Assembly: GCF_035582795.1 (NCBI RefSeq)
Contig: NC_134396.1
Span: forward strand, 29,989,683 to 30,053,682
Length of the DNA: 64,000 nucleotides
Reading direction: 5' to 3'
Origin: Mycteria americana
Taxonomy: Eukaryota; Chordata; Aves; Ciconiiformes; Ciconiidae
The notes under the pieces: model-generated
Database searches by the model: none
Told to the model about the DNA's origin: nothing
What the model saw: only the letters and a program-made list of their open reading frames with translations
Made by a program: the position numbers and the translations under genes
Shown: one piece after another, positions 1 through 14,800 of the stretch
Layout of the letters: each line of letters opens with the position of its first letter
Position numbering within the stretch: the first letter of the stretch is position 1

Positions 1-2676
1 TACTCTCTCCTAAGGTTAAAGTGTCAGGTTAACACCAGCATGGGTTCTGAGTACAGTTTCAGAGCCTGCTAGCATCTATACCAACATCTGGAGACTTCTG
101 TAAATGCTGGACAATGTTTTATTTCAAAGAAAATTCAGATTAACTTCCTTAGGAATCAATTTTAAAAGTGAAAAATCTTTGAGGGATTTATGCATTGTTT
201 AGTAAGCCTTCCAAGTATGCTGTAATTTCCATCACTGGGAACCCGTTGGTACTTGATAATTCAACTTTTCTAAAACAGAAATGTATTTTATAAATGGACA
301 TGAAGTAGAATGTAAAGAGTACATGATAGAGAGTTAGGTGTTTGCGAGGTGCTGTCTGAATTAGTCACTGATATAGGTCCTGTAAAATAAATTTTTGTCT
401 TAGAGACAATGCAGTGTGGAGCAACTGACATTAAGCTATATTATTTTAAGTCCATAAACAAGATTCTGAAGACATGTTGCTGACAGAAATAATTGCTACA
501 GCTGGTATTTTTTTCACCACTGACAAGCAACTCAATACCTAACAAAAATAGCAATCTATGAGCAAATAGGGAATACAGCCAAAATCATTCTATACAAAGA
601 GGGATAATAAAAGGTCTGCTTTCAAGAAAAGCAGCTATGCCAAATTGTGACACACAAATAACAGAAAGAATTATTGAAAATAAGAGGACATTAGCTTTGT
701 TTCCAGAGAAGGACATTAAAAGTTGGGTTGAAAAAATAGGAAGACGTAGCTGGGTTGGAGTTTATTTTTTTAAAGGCACCTACCTGGCCTATTTCTGTTT
801 CTGAAAATATTTGTGCTATCTTGAGGTGACTTATACTGACAAAGAGAGATTTACATGAACAGAGTTGATTAACAACAAACAAATATGATCCCTTGTGTTT
901 TACAAGGTGCAGTATTAAGCAAGCTCTTTCTTCAACCTGAAGGTGATAGAAACATTTGTAAAAACTTTTTTTTACGAGGTTGTACGCGTTAGTTTGATGT
1001 AGGACTGACTGATCAGCCTACATACTATATTTGCACACGTGCAGGCAGAACACACACAACTTTTAACTGTGATATGCTAATATAATTTGGGACAAATTCT
1101 GAAGCTGTAATGAATTACATGTAGAGATTGAACCAGTCAGTGTTAAACTAAAAAATTTACACATGAGATACTGATGCATGCTAACACTAGTTTTGTAAGT
1201 AAAGAAATTTGTTCGTTGCTGGCAGTGTTAGCAGTGGCTAACTAAAAATCTACCCTGTTTATGACTAAGTAGTAAGAAAGAACAGACCCTTGAATGCAGA
1301 AGTGTGGAGGGAATTCTTTCAATCATTGGGGGTTTTTGCTGTGCAAAGATACAATTTAAAAATGATTAATGTTTGTTTTGCAAATGGGCATTTTTCTAAG
1401 CACTTGCAAAACTTGGTTGACAAAAGGCAGCTCTTTCCTTTTATTATTAATAATAATTATTATTATTCAAAAAAGGGTCAAAAAGAATTTTAACTCTGGA
1501 TTTTTTCCTGTAATAGATTTTGATGGGTGGCCCCAATCTGGTTTGTTTTAGAGATCTACCACCCACAGTGCTGCGCAAGATCAAGTATCTGCTGCTTTTT
1601 GGTCCATGAGACAATAGTTTTCATTGGGGGGTTGGGAGTGGAAAGAAACTCATCATCTCCAGGATCTGCAAGCAGACTTTTATTGCATGTGTTTTACAGG
1701 CACATCTCTCCCCCACTTTCACCCTTGTCACTGTCAATCACAGACTCAACTAAGAGCTTACATACAACAGCTGCTGAAAGTTGCTGATGGCAAAAGTAAT
1801 TTATCATTAGGTTTTATCAACAGTTTCAGCCAAAAAATTAAGAGAAAGGAACAATAATCATGAAATATACTGTGCTGAAAATAAGGGAACATAAGCATTG
1901 CCAAGAGCCCATGGACTGAATTCTTGCTTAAACAGGTATACGTCAGAACCTGATGGAGTTATGCCACTGCAAAACCAGACTGTGAAAAAAGCAGTTCATA
2001 AAAGCTCTAAGGCCATATTCATCCCATTTAACCATGGGCAGTACACTGAAATCACGGTAGGCTCCTCTTACTGGCAGAGGAAAGAAGCAGTTGGTTCAGC
2101 CCAAGGAAGAGCTGAGTATTCCCCTCTGTCTTCACTGACTATTAGGGGAGCAACAAAACGGCTGAGTTTGTAAAAACTGCCCAGCAATCAAAGAATTTGG
2201 AGCCTATTTCAGGCTTTGCCACTGAGCCTGTGGTTCACTTCATTTCTTTCTGCCTAACTTCAGCAAGATTCATGATTTTTCCCTTGCAATAATTTGGCTT
2301 TTTCTTTACTATTGCTACTCCTGCTTTGCAGAACTGGGAGGCAGGGAGGCTGGGCAGCTCATTCACCATCATACAGGAAGTGACACAGCAGAGGAGGAGG
2401 TTTCACAAACCATGGGCAGATATCCTAAGTACTCAGCAATCTTCCTCTAATACATATATCAGCAGTAGAAGAACTGGGAATGAGACTAAAATTTAATTTA
2501 AGTAATCACAGCTCACAGTCTCAATGTAAGACTTTAAATTTCGTAATAGATTTTTAAATATAACCTAAAGGCGTGAACTGGAAAAAAATTACCTAAACCT
2601 GAAAAAATCCCAGTAAATGTATTCATGCTCACATAAACTAAGAGACTATCATATCTTTCTTTCTGCTTTACCCCAG
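1..2676 (+). other. ADAMTSL1 intron (3' part)
   Basis: AT-rich sequence before the first visible exon. I see no exon-like segment with flanking splice sites or protein similarity. A short TTATTA-type low-complexity run lies at about 1440-1468. The small open frames here are not supported as genes. Confidence 0.7.
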
Positions 2677-2804
2677 GATGCTACTTCAGCCTGATGACTC
2701 CTTGCAGATTCTAGCGCCCGTGGAAGCTGATGTGGGTTTCTATGCCTGCAATGCGTCCAATGCCCTGGGATCTGACTCTGTGTCCATTGCTGTCACTCTA
2801 GCAG
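2677..2804 (+). CDS. ADAMTSL1: ADAMTSL1 exon: C-terminal half of an Ig domain
   Basis: The exon follows a pyrimidine-rich acceptor ending CCCCAG and ends at a GTAACA donor. The first G completes a split arginine codon. The translation contains [19 protein letters not shown], the E-F strand region of an I-set or C2-set Ig domain with the typical D-x-G-x-Y-x-C motif. The partner B-strand cysteine must be in an upstream exon outside the window. An N-glycosylation sequon (NAS) follows the cysteine. The exon ends in phase 1, matching the start of the next exon. Confidence 0.93.
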
Positions 2805-5800
2805 GTAACAGTTCACTTTCTGTGATTGCAGGATGGTCCCCGCCACTTGTGTGATTCTGGACAGAAATCGTTTGTGGGGGAACAGGTGGCTGTGGATGCT
2901 GGGTGGGCAAGGTGGATCAACAGAGATACACTGGTGAAAACACAGGGTGTGAACTCTGGAAAAACCTGGGGCATAGTCCAACTCTCACAGACAGTTCATG
3001 GGATTTGTGGATTTCTGCAAGAGATCAATGCAGCTGATCAATGCAGAACAGTCAGTGCTGCATTGATTAGCTGATCAATGCAGTGTGATAATCATCTCAA
3101 TGTGCTCTCTGTGCTCTCTGATGTGCTCTCAAGACAGTGGTCATCCTGATTATTCACAGCCTGTATTGGGCAGTGCAGTCCAAGCCTCCTAATTCCTATG
3201 CTTCATTTTAAACCTATCGCTGGTCTCTTCAAGTCTAACAGACTGATCGAAGGACTTATTCAGATGTACGTTAGGCAAGCCTGAAAAATACCAGAGCTAA
3301 AGAGCTAGCCCCTTGCGGGATCAAGCCCTGTATCATATTTGATCCATTGTGGCACAAGCATGGCTGACACTGTTTCAATTGCTGGCAAATAGAGGTTCAC
3401 AAAAAAAATTAACTTCTGTTTATATTTCTCTAGTAACGGTTGAGTTCTAAAGCAGACTAAATATCCTTTGTTAGCTTAGATTTCAGTTCTAAAGAAAACT
3501 CACCCAAATAAAAGCCAGGGGAAATGGGAGGTAGTGCCTGAATCCAGCTTCTTCAAGGTTCATTGGTAGGCAACGTCAGCAGGCTCAGAACCACGTCAGG
3601 ACTAGTAGAAGGACAGAGCAGCAAATGTGAATGAGGACCTGTTGAGTAAGATGAAGAGACAGAAGAGACAGCTAAGGACTGTGATGAGGCAGAGAGGTCT
3701 TAGAGAATGAGGATCCTATTTATCACAAAGGCAAAAAGAAACACATTAGGAATGTTAGAAAGCTTATTGATTTTTCAGACCTCTCCATTTCACTGTTCCA
3801 GAGTGTGGAAGCATCTGGAGGCCTCCAGTGTGTGGGCAGTGACCATCAGCTGCCAGTGTATCCATGTATGATTAGAGGAAGGAATAGCTGTTAATGAGAA
3901 TGAGGTTTTTACACCAAACACAGAGAAATTTCAGATAAAGAAAATCTAAGCAATGGCCAGCAGTGAAGCTCTGATGATCCATAAACCAACTGGAAAGAGA
4001 CCTTGTATGTCCCTTAGAAGGAGAACTGCTGAATACCCCAGGGTGGACAAGGAAGATCTGCATCAGAGCTACATAGGCAAAAACAAAGAGACTGATCCTT
4101 TTTACACTACTGCAGATCAGGAATATCTTTGCTGAATCCCAGGCAGCAGGGCAGTGGTGTTGCACCAGTAGGAAGCTGAACATGAGGTTAAAAAATCATC
4201 AGTCAAAACTGCTATTCTGTCCATATTGCTCCAGTGAGTTTAAAAGTCATAGTCTTTGTACAATGTAATTTGTGGAGACAATTTTGTATGAAGCTATAGA
4301 AAAATAGACTGAGCATTAGGTATACATGTGGCACAGGAAAGCTATTAACTTTTTTATTATAATTAATTATCAAGGCTGTAGTTTAACCTTTTTAGATTAA
4401 TTAACATTCATGCATCCCAGACTCAAGCTGAACTCTGCTTAGGAACTGGTATACATTTCCATCTCACATCCAAGGCAAAGAGCTGAACATCTTATATAAT
4501 GAGGCCATAAATATCAAAATGAGATACTGAGCAGTTTTTGGAACAAAGCAACAACCTTTTTGGCATAATGGAAGTACTTTCTCCAAAAAAACTGGAAAGC
4601 TGAGACGATCTTTAGAGGGATCAGTAGTCGGGCTGAAAGCTTATTTCATTGAAGAATTTTCTGATTAGTTTAACACGTGCATGGAAAAAAAGACAGTGGA
4701 ATATGTTTCCATTTTTCTCAATGGTTTGCTACTCGTTTATGGGTTGAACAGCTAATAGATTTTTAATCTTTTGATGAGATTGTGGAAACCAATCAGGAAA
4801 ATAAAAGGATGACGGATAGCTGAAGAATTTTTCTTTCTTTTCTTTAGGCTTTGCCACAAAGCATCAAAACTTTTAGAGATATTTCAACAATAAAATGTAA
4901 TATTTTACTTTGCTATTCTGAGGCACTAAAAGCACCAAAAGAAAAATTAAAAAACAAAACAAAAAACAAAACCCAAACTGATATGACAGGAATTCCAGAT
5001 CAAGGGCATCTTTTAAAAGCCCTGGAAATATAGCTATAGGGAGCAATTTATAGTTAGGGCTCAATTAAATTTTCAGGACTCTCCATGAGCTCAGTGAAAC
5101 CAAATTCTTTTTCTCACCTCCATCTTTTCTTCCTTGGTCACCTCCAGATTAACACACAAATGAAGCCAGTGGTAGACATCAGCCTAAAACTACAGCTTCT
5201 GAAGGCAAATGATGATATCTGAACCTGTTTTGTATCTGTCCATCTATTTAAAGGGGGGAAAAAAAAGTGTTTATAGATTTTTTTCATAAAGATGAGTTTG
5301 AAAATACAACACTGAGTCAAAAACACCCAAGTCCCATACTATTTAAAGTGATGTTGTCATGTTCTGTCCCTCCTCCCAACATCCTGCCTGCAGACAATTT
5401 TGGCTGGGACAAGGGGCTGCCTTAACCCAGCTGTCAGCTCTGCTGCTTCACTCCCTTCTCTCAGAGCTAAGCCCAAGTATCTCTGAACTGTTTTGTGTCA
5501 CATAGGCATGCCTTTACAGTGCCCCTACAAAAGGAGTTGCAGAAGGCTCATCAAGCCCCCAGTGGTGGATAACTCCATAGCTAATCCCACATAGACAGGC
5601 ACAATAGCAAGGGAAGACCTTGACCCACTTGCTCGCTGTAACCGATGTTGGAAGCACACTGAAAACAATTTGAAAATTTGTTGCAGGCAAAGCAGGTACC
5701 TTTGTTAGAGATAAACAATGTTAATGCATAACACTGTTCCTACAGGCTTTAGATAAAACAAAACAGGTTATCTGACAGAAAGGGGCTTGTTTATGTCTCT

Positions 5801-8800
5801 CATGTTCTTACACTAGCCATTATGAGAAAACTTTCTGGTTATGGTCTGGTCTTCCCAATCCCAGTGTTTCCACTGTAGGTTAAAGAAAATATGATCAAGG
5901 TGTAGAAACAGCTTGCATGTTGTTCTAAACTTCTTGCACTATTACTGTGCCTGTAGCCATCACTCAGGCTTCTTTTTCCTGTTTGCCCTTTGGCAAAGGG
6001 TAGTATTTTGGTTGCAGTACCAGGCAAACATCTTGCTGCAGCTCCAATTGTACTGGTGTTTATTGATTCAGCTGGTTCTCATGTGTGACCATATGGCTTT
6101 AATGCTATCCTGCCTCTGCTCTAAGTATGCTTTTTCTTTTTCCAAGACAGCATTTCCCATGGGATTTGGTGACACTGTAATATTATAAAGAACAGGTGGC
6201 CTCATACTCCAGCATTTTCCCTTATCCACCTGTCCTGCGTAGGTACCTTCACACAGAGTGTCCCAGGATATCTGTCCTATGCAGTGTGCTTGGTTTGATA
6301 AACTGTGGTGCTTCTTTTATACAGGAAAGCCATTGATAAAGGCATCAAGAGCTACTGTGATCAACACTGAATCGCCTGCTGTCACTGTTGATATTGGAAG
6401 CACAGTGAAAACAGTCCAGAGAGCAAATGTTACCATTAGCTGCCAGGTCGCAGGTGAGAAATTACTTGGTCTCCCATGCAGGCGCCTTCAGCTATAAATT
6501 TCTGTGGGGTTCTTTGCTAAATTGGTGTCTCCAGGTGCAGCTGGGTGAAACTGCAAGGTCTTCCTAGGACTCGGGCAAACTTCATTGCTTCCATTAATTC
6601 TTAGCATAGAAATTGTCCTCCTTTTATCAATACCAACAAGAAAAGTGGAGTGGCTTAAGAAAATTGGTCTGGAATAATACGACAGGCACCTTTGTTAGAG
6701 ATACACGGTGTGATGTGGATACAACAAAACTGATACACATTCCTACCTTTGGGGATGTTTGGTAAGAATATACAAGCATGGACTGACTCATTTCCTCATT
6801 GACGGGGTTTTCGAAGTCCACTCTCATTAGTTCCTTCTTTTCCTGCCAAACTCTGTTTTTTCAAATTAAGGGCATGTTAGCACACTCTTTTTCTTATTTT
6901 TCTTTTTTCACCTTGGTAGTGCAGGAATTCAGAGGAATTCTGCTGGAACAGGGTTCTCCCTGAAACTGTTTTCCAGCCAGAGACTGAATGTCCCTCAGTC
7001 TTACAATAGCTGTTTGCCTCTTTCCAATGGTGACCAAAAATGATTGACCTTATCTGCGTGTTGCAGTCCTACGGCTGTTGGTGGGAATGGTGTTGGTATG
7101 GGGAGGAGGGGTGGGGGAAGAGAGCGAGCTGGGAAATCTCTAAAGACCCAGAGCCAGGCCTTTGATTCATTACACTTTCATGCATAGTGTGAGGGGGGAA
7201 CAGGAGGGGAAGGGAGCAGCTTATAAAACACAAAGTGAGCCATGCTGAGTGTTACACAAATATCTGCAGTGGAGGCTTGTATGAAGTCCCTTAGACCCTT
7301 GCTTTAGCTTCTCGTGCCTAACAGCTACATCAGATGACTCTAAATAAGCATCTGCACTGCAAATATACAAATGTCCTGCTTTTTTTATGCTTCCTGCTCA
7401 CTTTAAGGACTTAGTGGTTGTCCATTTTCCTTCTTCAAGTGCTGCCAACCACACCCCTATGCAAATTCTTCAGTAAAAAGGGTATTTGGTTCAAGTTTCA
7501 CTATTTGTGCGTGCTTTGCTAAAGGACAGATGACCAATAGCTGCGCAAACGCTAGGCTGGGACCCCAATTTATTAATTACTCTCAGTGGGATTAATGAAA
7601 GAGAAATACAGTATCACTTTTCCTACTGGTTCATGAAGGAGTAAATTCAGTAATTCTGTTGGCCTCTCAACGTAGACACTAGATACTCCCTTGCAATCAG
7701 ACTGATGTCCAGTGTCTTTCAAGGAAGAAGGAGATGAAAGGTGTACTCTTTTTCTCCAGGCCCCTGCATGGCCACCTGCACTGATAGTGTGTGAAAGAGA
7801 CTAAGTATTATATGAGCCTAAATTATTTTGGATTTCTCTCTCTGGGTTCCCTCAGCTGCAGATGGGGAGGCCCCACAGATGTAGACAGTGATTGCTGGTT
7901 TAAGAAGTGCAGCCATTTCCCTTCAATATAAAGACATCATGAAAAGAACAGGACATGGCTGAACAAAAGTGCCAGAGTTCTTCTGGTATCAGAAAACTAC
8001 AGGAGGGGAGCACAGCATGTCAGGGGCACAGATTCAGTGCCTTTTCTGAGAAGAAAATAATCTCTAGCAATTTTATGAAGCCTACCTACTATGACAATGT
8101 ACGTCCACAATGGAAAATTTTAGCAGTGTCACAGAAGAATCACTGCCTTCTCTCCCAGAAGAAAGCTTTTTGCTATCTAGTAGCATTCCTGTTTTTTGGA
8201 TTCTTCTGTGATACAGAAGAAATTTGCTTAAACCATAATTTTCTTCATTGGTGTTTATCTTCTGCTACTGCCTCCACAGAAAATGTCAACTATGTTTGAC
8301 ACCGGAGATTAATACTGTTGAAATTATGATAAAGTCATAAACCACAAGCTGCGATGTTACACAGGGAATAAGAGAGTGAGTAATGAGGGCAGAAATATTT
8401 TATAGGCACTAGAATCCTATTTTCATACAAACAGTGTTAATAATAGAACAGCAATTTAAAAAAGCTACATATGAGAAGACATCCAGGAACAGGGTGATTT
8501 CTATCAGCTGTCTCATGTATACCTCAAAAATACACCATCTCATAAAGCCTGTTAAAGAACATGACAATAAATGTAGTTTTCCTTCTAATGTAAGCACAAA
8601 TTTTTTGTTTTAGCATCAGCGTTGTGATTATCCAACCTTTTAATATATTTTTGATCATTCTACTTAGAACAATCAATTCTAATGAGAAAAGTAACATGCA
8701 CTATTGCTTCAGTCAGCAAACGTGTCGTATCCTAGTCAGTTCTTCAGAGTAGATGAACTTCACAGCTATGTAGTTTGCCAAAGTTCCCCAGAAGGCATTA

Positions 8801-11800
8801 ACAATGAAATGGCCATCAGATCATAGTAAATTAATGTGCAATGGTTAATGCAATAACATCTGATAATAAAAAGAAATCAGAGTGTGAGAATGAAGTGAAC
8901 ATAATTAGAAAGCAAATTAACATATCCAGAAATTATGTGGAGACTTATCTAGATGAAAACACTCTTCACACAGCTTTGTAAAACTGTAGCCTTTTTCCTT
9001 CTATTACTTTCCCTCTAGTCATTTCAGGATGCCCTGAACCAGCACAGCAACTGAGTGCTCAGATCCAGATCAGAATTCTGTGCCTGCTAATCTCATCATT
9101 ATAAGCTGTGTTGCTATCACTGAGCTGTATAGTCTGTAGTTTAGGACCATGCATGTATTGGATCTTGATGTCTTGGCTCATAAAAGGACATATCTTTACT
9201 GAGAGTCAGCAGGACAGCAGAAAATATTTATAAGAGAAATATTAACTATAAGGATCTGTTACGACATTTTCTAAAGTTGCTGTTGCTGTAAAGGGACAGA
9301 AATATACACTTGCTGCTGACAGGTGTTGATAAGCCTGGAGAATGTTTGTTAAAAACAGGAAATAAATGATAAGAGAACATTACCAGAGCCTCGGGAGTAA
9401 TTTTATATTGCTCTTTAACTTCTTATGAAAGGCACAAGCACTGTCAAAATCTGTGTTCTGAGCTGAAATCTATAGATAGCAGCTGTAAGACAAGGGAAAA
9501 CAAAATCATCCTGGATGCATTAAAGTTTAATTGGCCCCTGATATGAGTTATGTCAGGATGAAACTCTATTTTGGTTATACCATAAAGGTGGTGGTGTGGT
9601 TTTGTTCAAGCTTGAAAATCAGCCTTATTTCACTTGACGTAACTTTGCCACTTTGTCTATAGAGGTGAAAGAACATTTTTTAAACATAGTTAGGTGATTG
9701 TGGTCAATCCCGCACTTCTCCAAAACTAATCCTAAGGGAACTCCCACCCAAAAGTCACTCAGGAGTCTTGCAGATGCCTGTGACTGCCAAGTGGAGGATT
9801 TTCTCCAATCTTCAGAAAGCCAGCAACATTTCTGGTGTGGGCAATTTGATTGCTGTGGGCAATTTCACTTCCAAATGGGATGTGGGAGCAGTTTGGATCA
9901 CATCAGTATCCCTAGGAAGCTTTCTGTTGACTTCAGCAGTTAAATTGTGCAGATATTCATTCGGATACCAGAAGCCTCAATTGATCTGGCCCAAGCTGTT
10001 ATTGAAAATACAGTTGGACATGAAAGGAAGAACCAATTTTAAAAAATCTCATTCTTAAGGCATTTCTCCATGGTATTCTTCAGGCCATAAGACTTCTAAC
10101 AGAGGCACCTGCCTGCAAAATGTCATGTACGATTAGACACTGTTGAGTCAGAACAGGTTTGGAAGAGTGACTTAAAATATATTACCATCCCACCCTGTAT
10201 ATCCTTCTCTCTCTCATGTTTCAGCTTGCAGCTTTTTCAACTCTCCTAAACTTTCCTCTGTGTTTCATCTATATGCTGGAGGTTATATTTTTCTAGTTCT
10301 TACCTTGCTTTATGACTCATATTTGTTCATCAGCTATACGAGATTCTGACATGCAAGTCACTATTTCAAGTGGCATTGGAATATTGTGGCATTGGAAACA
10401 AGTCACCACTGCTAGATCCTTGTATTGCTATGCTTCCTTTCCCCAAAAGCTCCTGGTTTAGCAAAATTATCTTGATTGACATCCACAGTTCTGCTTGCTA
10501 CATATCACAGGTAGCCTTTTTGTGCTGGATATATGCACAGTAATGGAGGGGAAAGCTGAAGAAGGATAGATTTGGGTAACTGTTCACCACCTGAAGTCTT
10601 GCCTGCCCAGCAGAGTGAGTTTTGTTTCCAGCTGGCACCTCTCAGACTTTCAGCCTCTGTGATTGTTTCTGCAAGGCAAACACACTCAGCCCTGTGTCCT
10701 CTGTCATTCACCATTACACAACAAAACTGATTGAAATGCTCTTGCTACCCCTTGCGGCAATGCTGCGCAATGATGTGTTTGCTCATCCCTGTGCTGGCTG
10801 CCTCCTATTCCTGTCTTGAGGCTTATATGTGTCAGTAAAGGTGGAAGCACAAAGGAAAATGAAGCTGCTGCTTACTGATGAATACTGCTTATCCTCCCTA
10901 AACCAAACTGTAGGAACAGCTATACAGGTTACTTTCAAATAATCTCCTGTTAGTGTGGAAACTTCACATTAAAGACAGAGGAAGAACACACTTTGTGGAG
11001 TAGCGGTCAGAAGGTTTTTGTGGAGCTGCTGGACATTTTGTAGGTACACTGCACCTTTCCTAAACTCAACAGTAATACCTCAACAGTAAAGGGTCTTACA
11101 TTTAACCCCTTGCTACTTCTTCTGCTAGTGAAGTGCATACAAGTGTATACTATCTGAGCAGTTGTCTGCAAGAAGCAAATTAGTTTTGTTTGTCTCTCTG
11201 TATTTATTTATTTTATTTGAGTCCCTGCTCTTGAGGACTGTGGTCATATGAAATCCTCATTGTCCCTTTCCCTTCTTCTTTACCCTTCTCACCACTCCTC
11301 ATCCCTTCCTCTTCTCCTGCTATTTGCACTTATCTTCCTTTATTTTCAAGAAAAACTTGGAAGCTCTACCCAATTTTAGTGTTCAAAAAAAAGAAAGAGG
11401 ATAAGCCCTGGTTGGAATTGGAGAAAGCTTTATCATTTTATAGTCTTGTGATTGTTTGTTTCTGAGGTACATTTCTTGATACTTCCATGCCTAAGTTCAG
11501 CCATAGCCATAGTGTGAAAACCTGTGCACTGTAAGTAGCTTAGACTGCAAGCGGGAATGGATCATCCCTTTACTAGGGGGGCATTGGGAGGACAAGTGCT
11601 GAGATGTGAGTGTGTTTCCATCTCAGGGACTGCAGAACTGGAAGACTCTCCATTTTCTCTCCTTTGCTCTCCAGAGCTCAACTCTCAAACTTCCTTTCCC
11701 CACAATGGAAGCACAATAAACACACAGGCTTGAATAAATTCAAGGGTTGGGGTTGTTTGCTATCCAGCGATTGTCTGCTATCCAGTGGTTGTCTGAACTC

Positions 11801-14800
11801 CCCTGAGGACTCTGCCTGGATGCTCTGGAAAAAATCAGAGTGAGGTTTTAAGTGGTGGTCAGCCCACCCATGCCACATAGGTCAAAGAGTAGCAGCCAGA
11901 TGGAGAGCTGTGTACTGGTCCTATCCCAGCGGGGGGGTCAGAAACAGGCCAACAGCCCATCCTTTTTAAAAAAGCTGAGTTGTAGCAACACAAACAAGGG
12001 TAAGCCTTTGGAAAACAGCATCACAAACAGGAATGATTAGTTCTCTGGGTATGCCATGGAGGGTCCAGATTAGCATATGCTATTTACCCTCAGACAAAGG
12101 TGAGAAAAACCCTGCAGTCTTTTACAGCCTGCTTCCCGCTACTTTCTGAAAGTGGACGAGACCCTCTGCCCTTACAGGACTTCAGCTTTCCTTCCTGGCT
12201 GCCAAGCTCAGACTTACTCATTCCAGATGTCTTGGCAAAGTCATCAGGTGACTCTGGGAGAGGTGGAAAAAAGCCACAGTGCTTTGATGTGGAAGAATAG
12301 GGAAAATCTCCCTTTCCACTTCCATCTGCACATGCTTAGCGAGGCACCTGCACTCAGGCAGTCACTATGAAAACAGACAAATGGGTGGTTGTGCTCAATG
12401 AGCACAGCCTGAGCGAGGTATTTCTGATGCCAGGGCCACAGAATTGACAGAGTGGGGTTTGGTTTTTGACGTGGAGGCACAACCAGAAAGGTACTGGCAA
12501 TGGGCAGAGGAACACGTTGCTGTGACATAAGGCAGGGAAGGATTTTGGTGGGCAGCAGATACTTAGCTGCCTGTGCGCATGCCCTTAATCTACAGCAGAC
12601 ACAAGGAAACTCCATGTTCATGTGAAAGAGATTAACTGCCTCCCACATACAGAAGGTACCAAAACTGGGAGAGCATGAACTCCAGCAGTAACCAGGATTA
12701 GTGATGTGCTACTCCTCACAGCCATGGGTCCACACAGTATCATTTCCTGCCAGGCACAGCTCCATAGGTCTATCCCATCTATTGAGACTTCCAATACCAT
12801 TTCACATAAACCAATTGTTTAGTAGTCAGTGACACTAAATTACCTGATCTGGTATGCATTTAAATCAAAGTAGAAATCCCTATGCCAAGGAAATACTATC
12901 TACTGCAAGACCAGAGGTCTTGCCAGCTACACATCAGAACCCATTCCTACAAGAGGGTACCCAGCAGAGATGGGTACGTTATGATGAATATGTTATCTGT
13001 CTGAAGACTCCTGGCAAGACCAGTGAAACTGTTCTTCTGAAGATGAAGATGTAAATGCTAATTGTTTGCATAATTTCAATAAGGAAGATTGGATTAATTA
13101 ATAGAAGAGAAGTCCATGGAGGATTTCTAACTGCACAGAAACTACTTCTGGCTCAGAAAGTTCCTGAGCTGAAACTCGTGGGAGGCTGGGAGAGGCATCA
13201 GCTTATGGCTTCTTCCAGAGACAGGATACTAGGATAGATTAACCTTTGTTCTGATCCAATAGAGGATTGCTTTTAAGAGTGATGAGTTCAAAGTTCACTT
13301 GTACAATTCTGGGACACTAAAGGGAAGACTTCCATTTGCTTTTAACGCTTCTGCTCTGTCTCAGAGGGATCTAAGAAACATAAGGGCAGGCAAGTTGACT
13401 AAATACTTCTGAACTGCAAAAAATGTCACTTGGAAGTCATATTAAAATCTTGTTTTAATGGTTCTGTCTTAATAATTTCGTCTGTAGCAACCATAACACT
13501 GTTTAGCAACCACTATATCTTACTTGTGTTATGTTTTGTCAATGTTTTTCCAGGTGTTCCTGAAGCAGAAGTTACTTGGTTTAAGAACAAGGTCAAGCTG
13601 TCCTCTGCTTACCATCTGCGTGATGGGTTGCTGCTAATTACAAATGTTTCTCTGTCAGATCAGGGGTTGTACTCCTGCAAGGCAGCCAATCTTCGTGGGG
13701 AGGTAACTGAAAGCTCCCAGCTGTTGGTTCTTGGTAAGTCCAGGGTATTGTGCACCTGCAGCAATAGTAATGTGGCTGCTGGCACATCTAGCCTGCAGAA
13801 CTAATCAGAGGATGTGGGAAGAGGGAATGGCATACAGGCAGCCCTATTCTAAGGAAGGAATCAGTCTGCATTTGTTCTCAGGGCAGCATCACCTGAAACA
13901 AGGTGGTGATAAAGGGAAGACGGATAAGGAGAAAATGTCTAAGCACAGGGACTGCACCTCCCAGTCCTGAGATATTTGGTTTCATTTTTTCAGGCTTACT
14001 AGCTAAGAAAACCATTTATTAACCATTTCTTAAAGTGGTTCTCTTGAAATGAGAATGATGCCACTTTTTCCCTGTGAAGTGCTCTGCCTCTGCTGAGCAG
14101 CCGTTCCGTACGTGGCTGTGTGATACTGACCCATTTCACACCTAACAGGTGCAAACCCAGTGTGCTTTTAAAAAGTAGTTCCCAAGTTCAGTGAAGGGCA
14201 AAGTTTACTTTTTCTTGGGTTTCTAAACAACAGACAGAAAGCCCAGCTGGGTGATTTGAAAAGACAATGTCAGCTGTGAAGTATGGGTGGAAGTGTTACC
14301 TGGTGGTAATTGGATTTGTGAGAAAGGAGATTCCTTTCCTAGTAACTCATCTTCTATCATTTCTCCATGCCTGGAAGATGAATGATCCAGCCAGACTTTG
14401 TAAGTGCTTCTGTACATTTGATAGTGAAGTGTCAAATTTTGAAACCTCGTCCCTGTTATTGGTGCAACACCATTAAAGCATCCGTTACAGCTCTCCTCTT
14501 TCATGACTAGAATGAGCACAGGTCCCATGGATGATGCAGCTTCCAGAGGAAGTTTTGAAGTGAGATTTCTCAGTTTCACAGACAACACTAAAACCTTTTC
14601 ATGAATGTTCACATGATTTCCGTGTGAATCCAGACTGGCTCTAGAAACTGTCTAAAAAAATCTGGGGAAAAAAAAAATCAGCTGGGTTTCAGCCTATAAA
14701 TAAAATCTCCCACATGATCTTTAAATCCTTTTCTGATCTTTATAAATGGCTAGTTTTTAAAGATGGAAAGTTACTGTGAGTTATGCAAGCTGCTTATGTT

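Larger units (their letters stand above)
2805..6324 (+). other. ADAMTSL1 intron with relic exon copy
   Basis: A 3.5-kb intron. Just after the donor is a cluster of short direct and inverted repeats (3021-3135). An A/C-rich run lies at about 4951-4973, and a decayed copy of the next exon at 5630-5743. No other feature was recognised. Confidence 0.75.
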
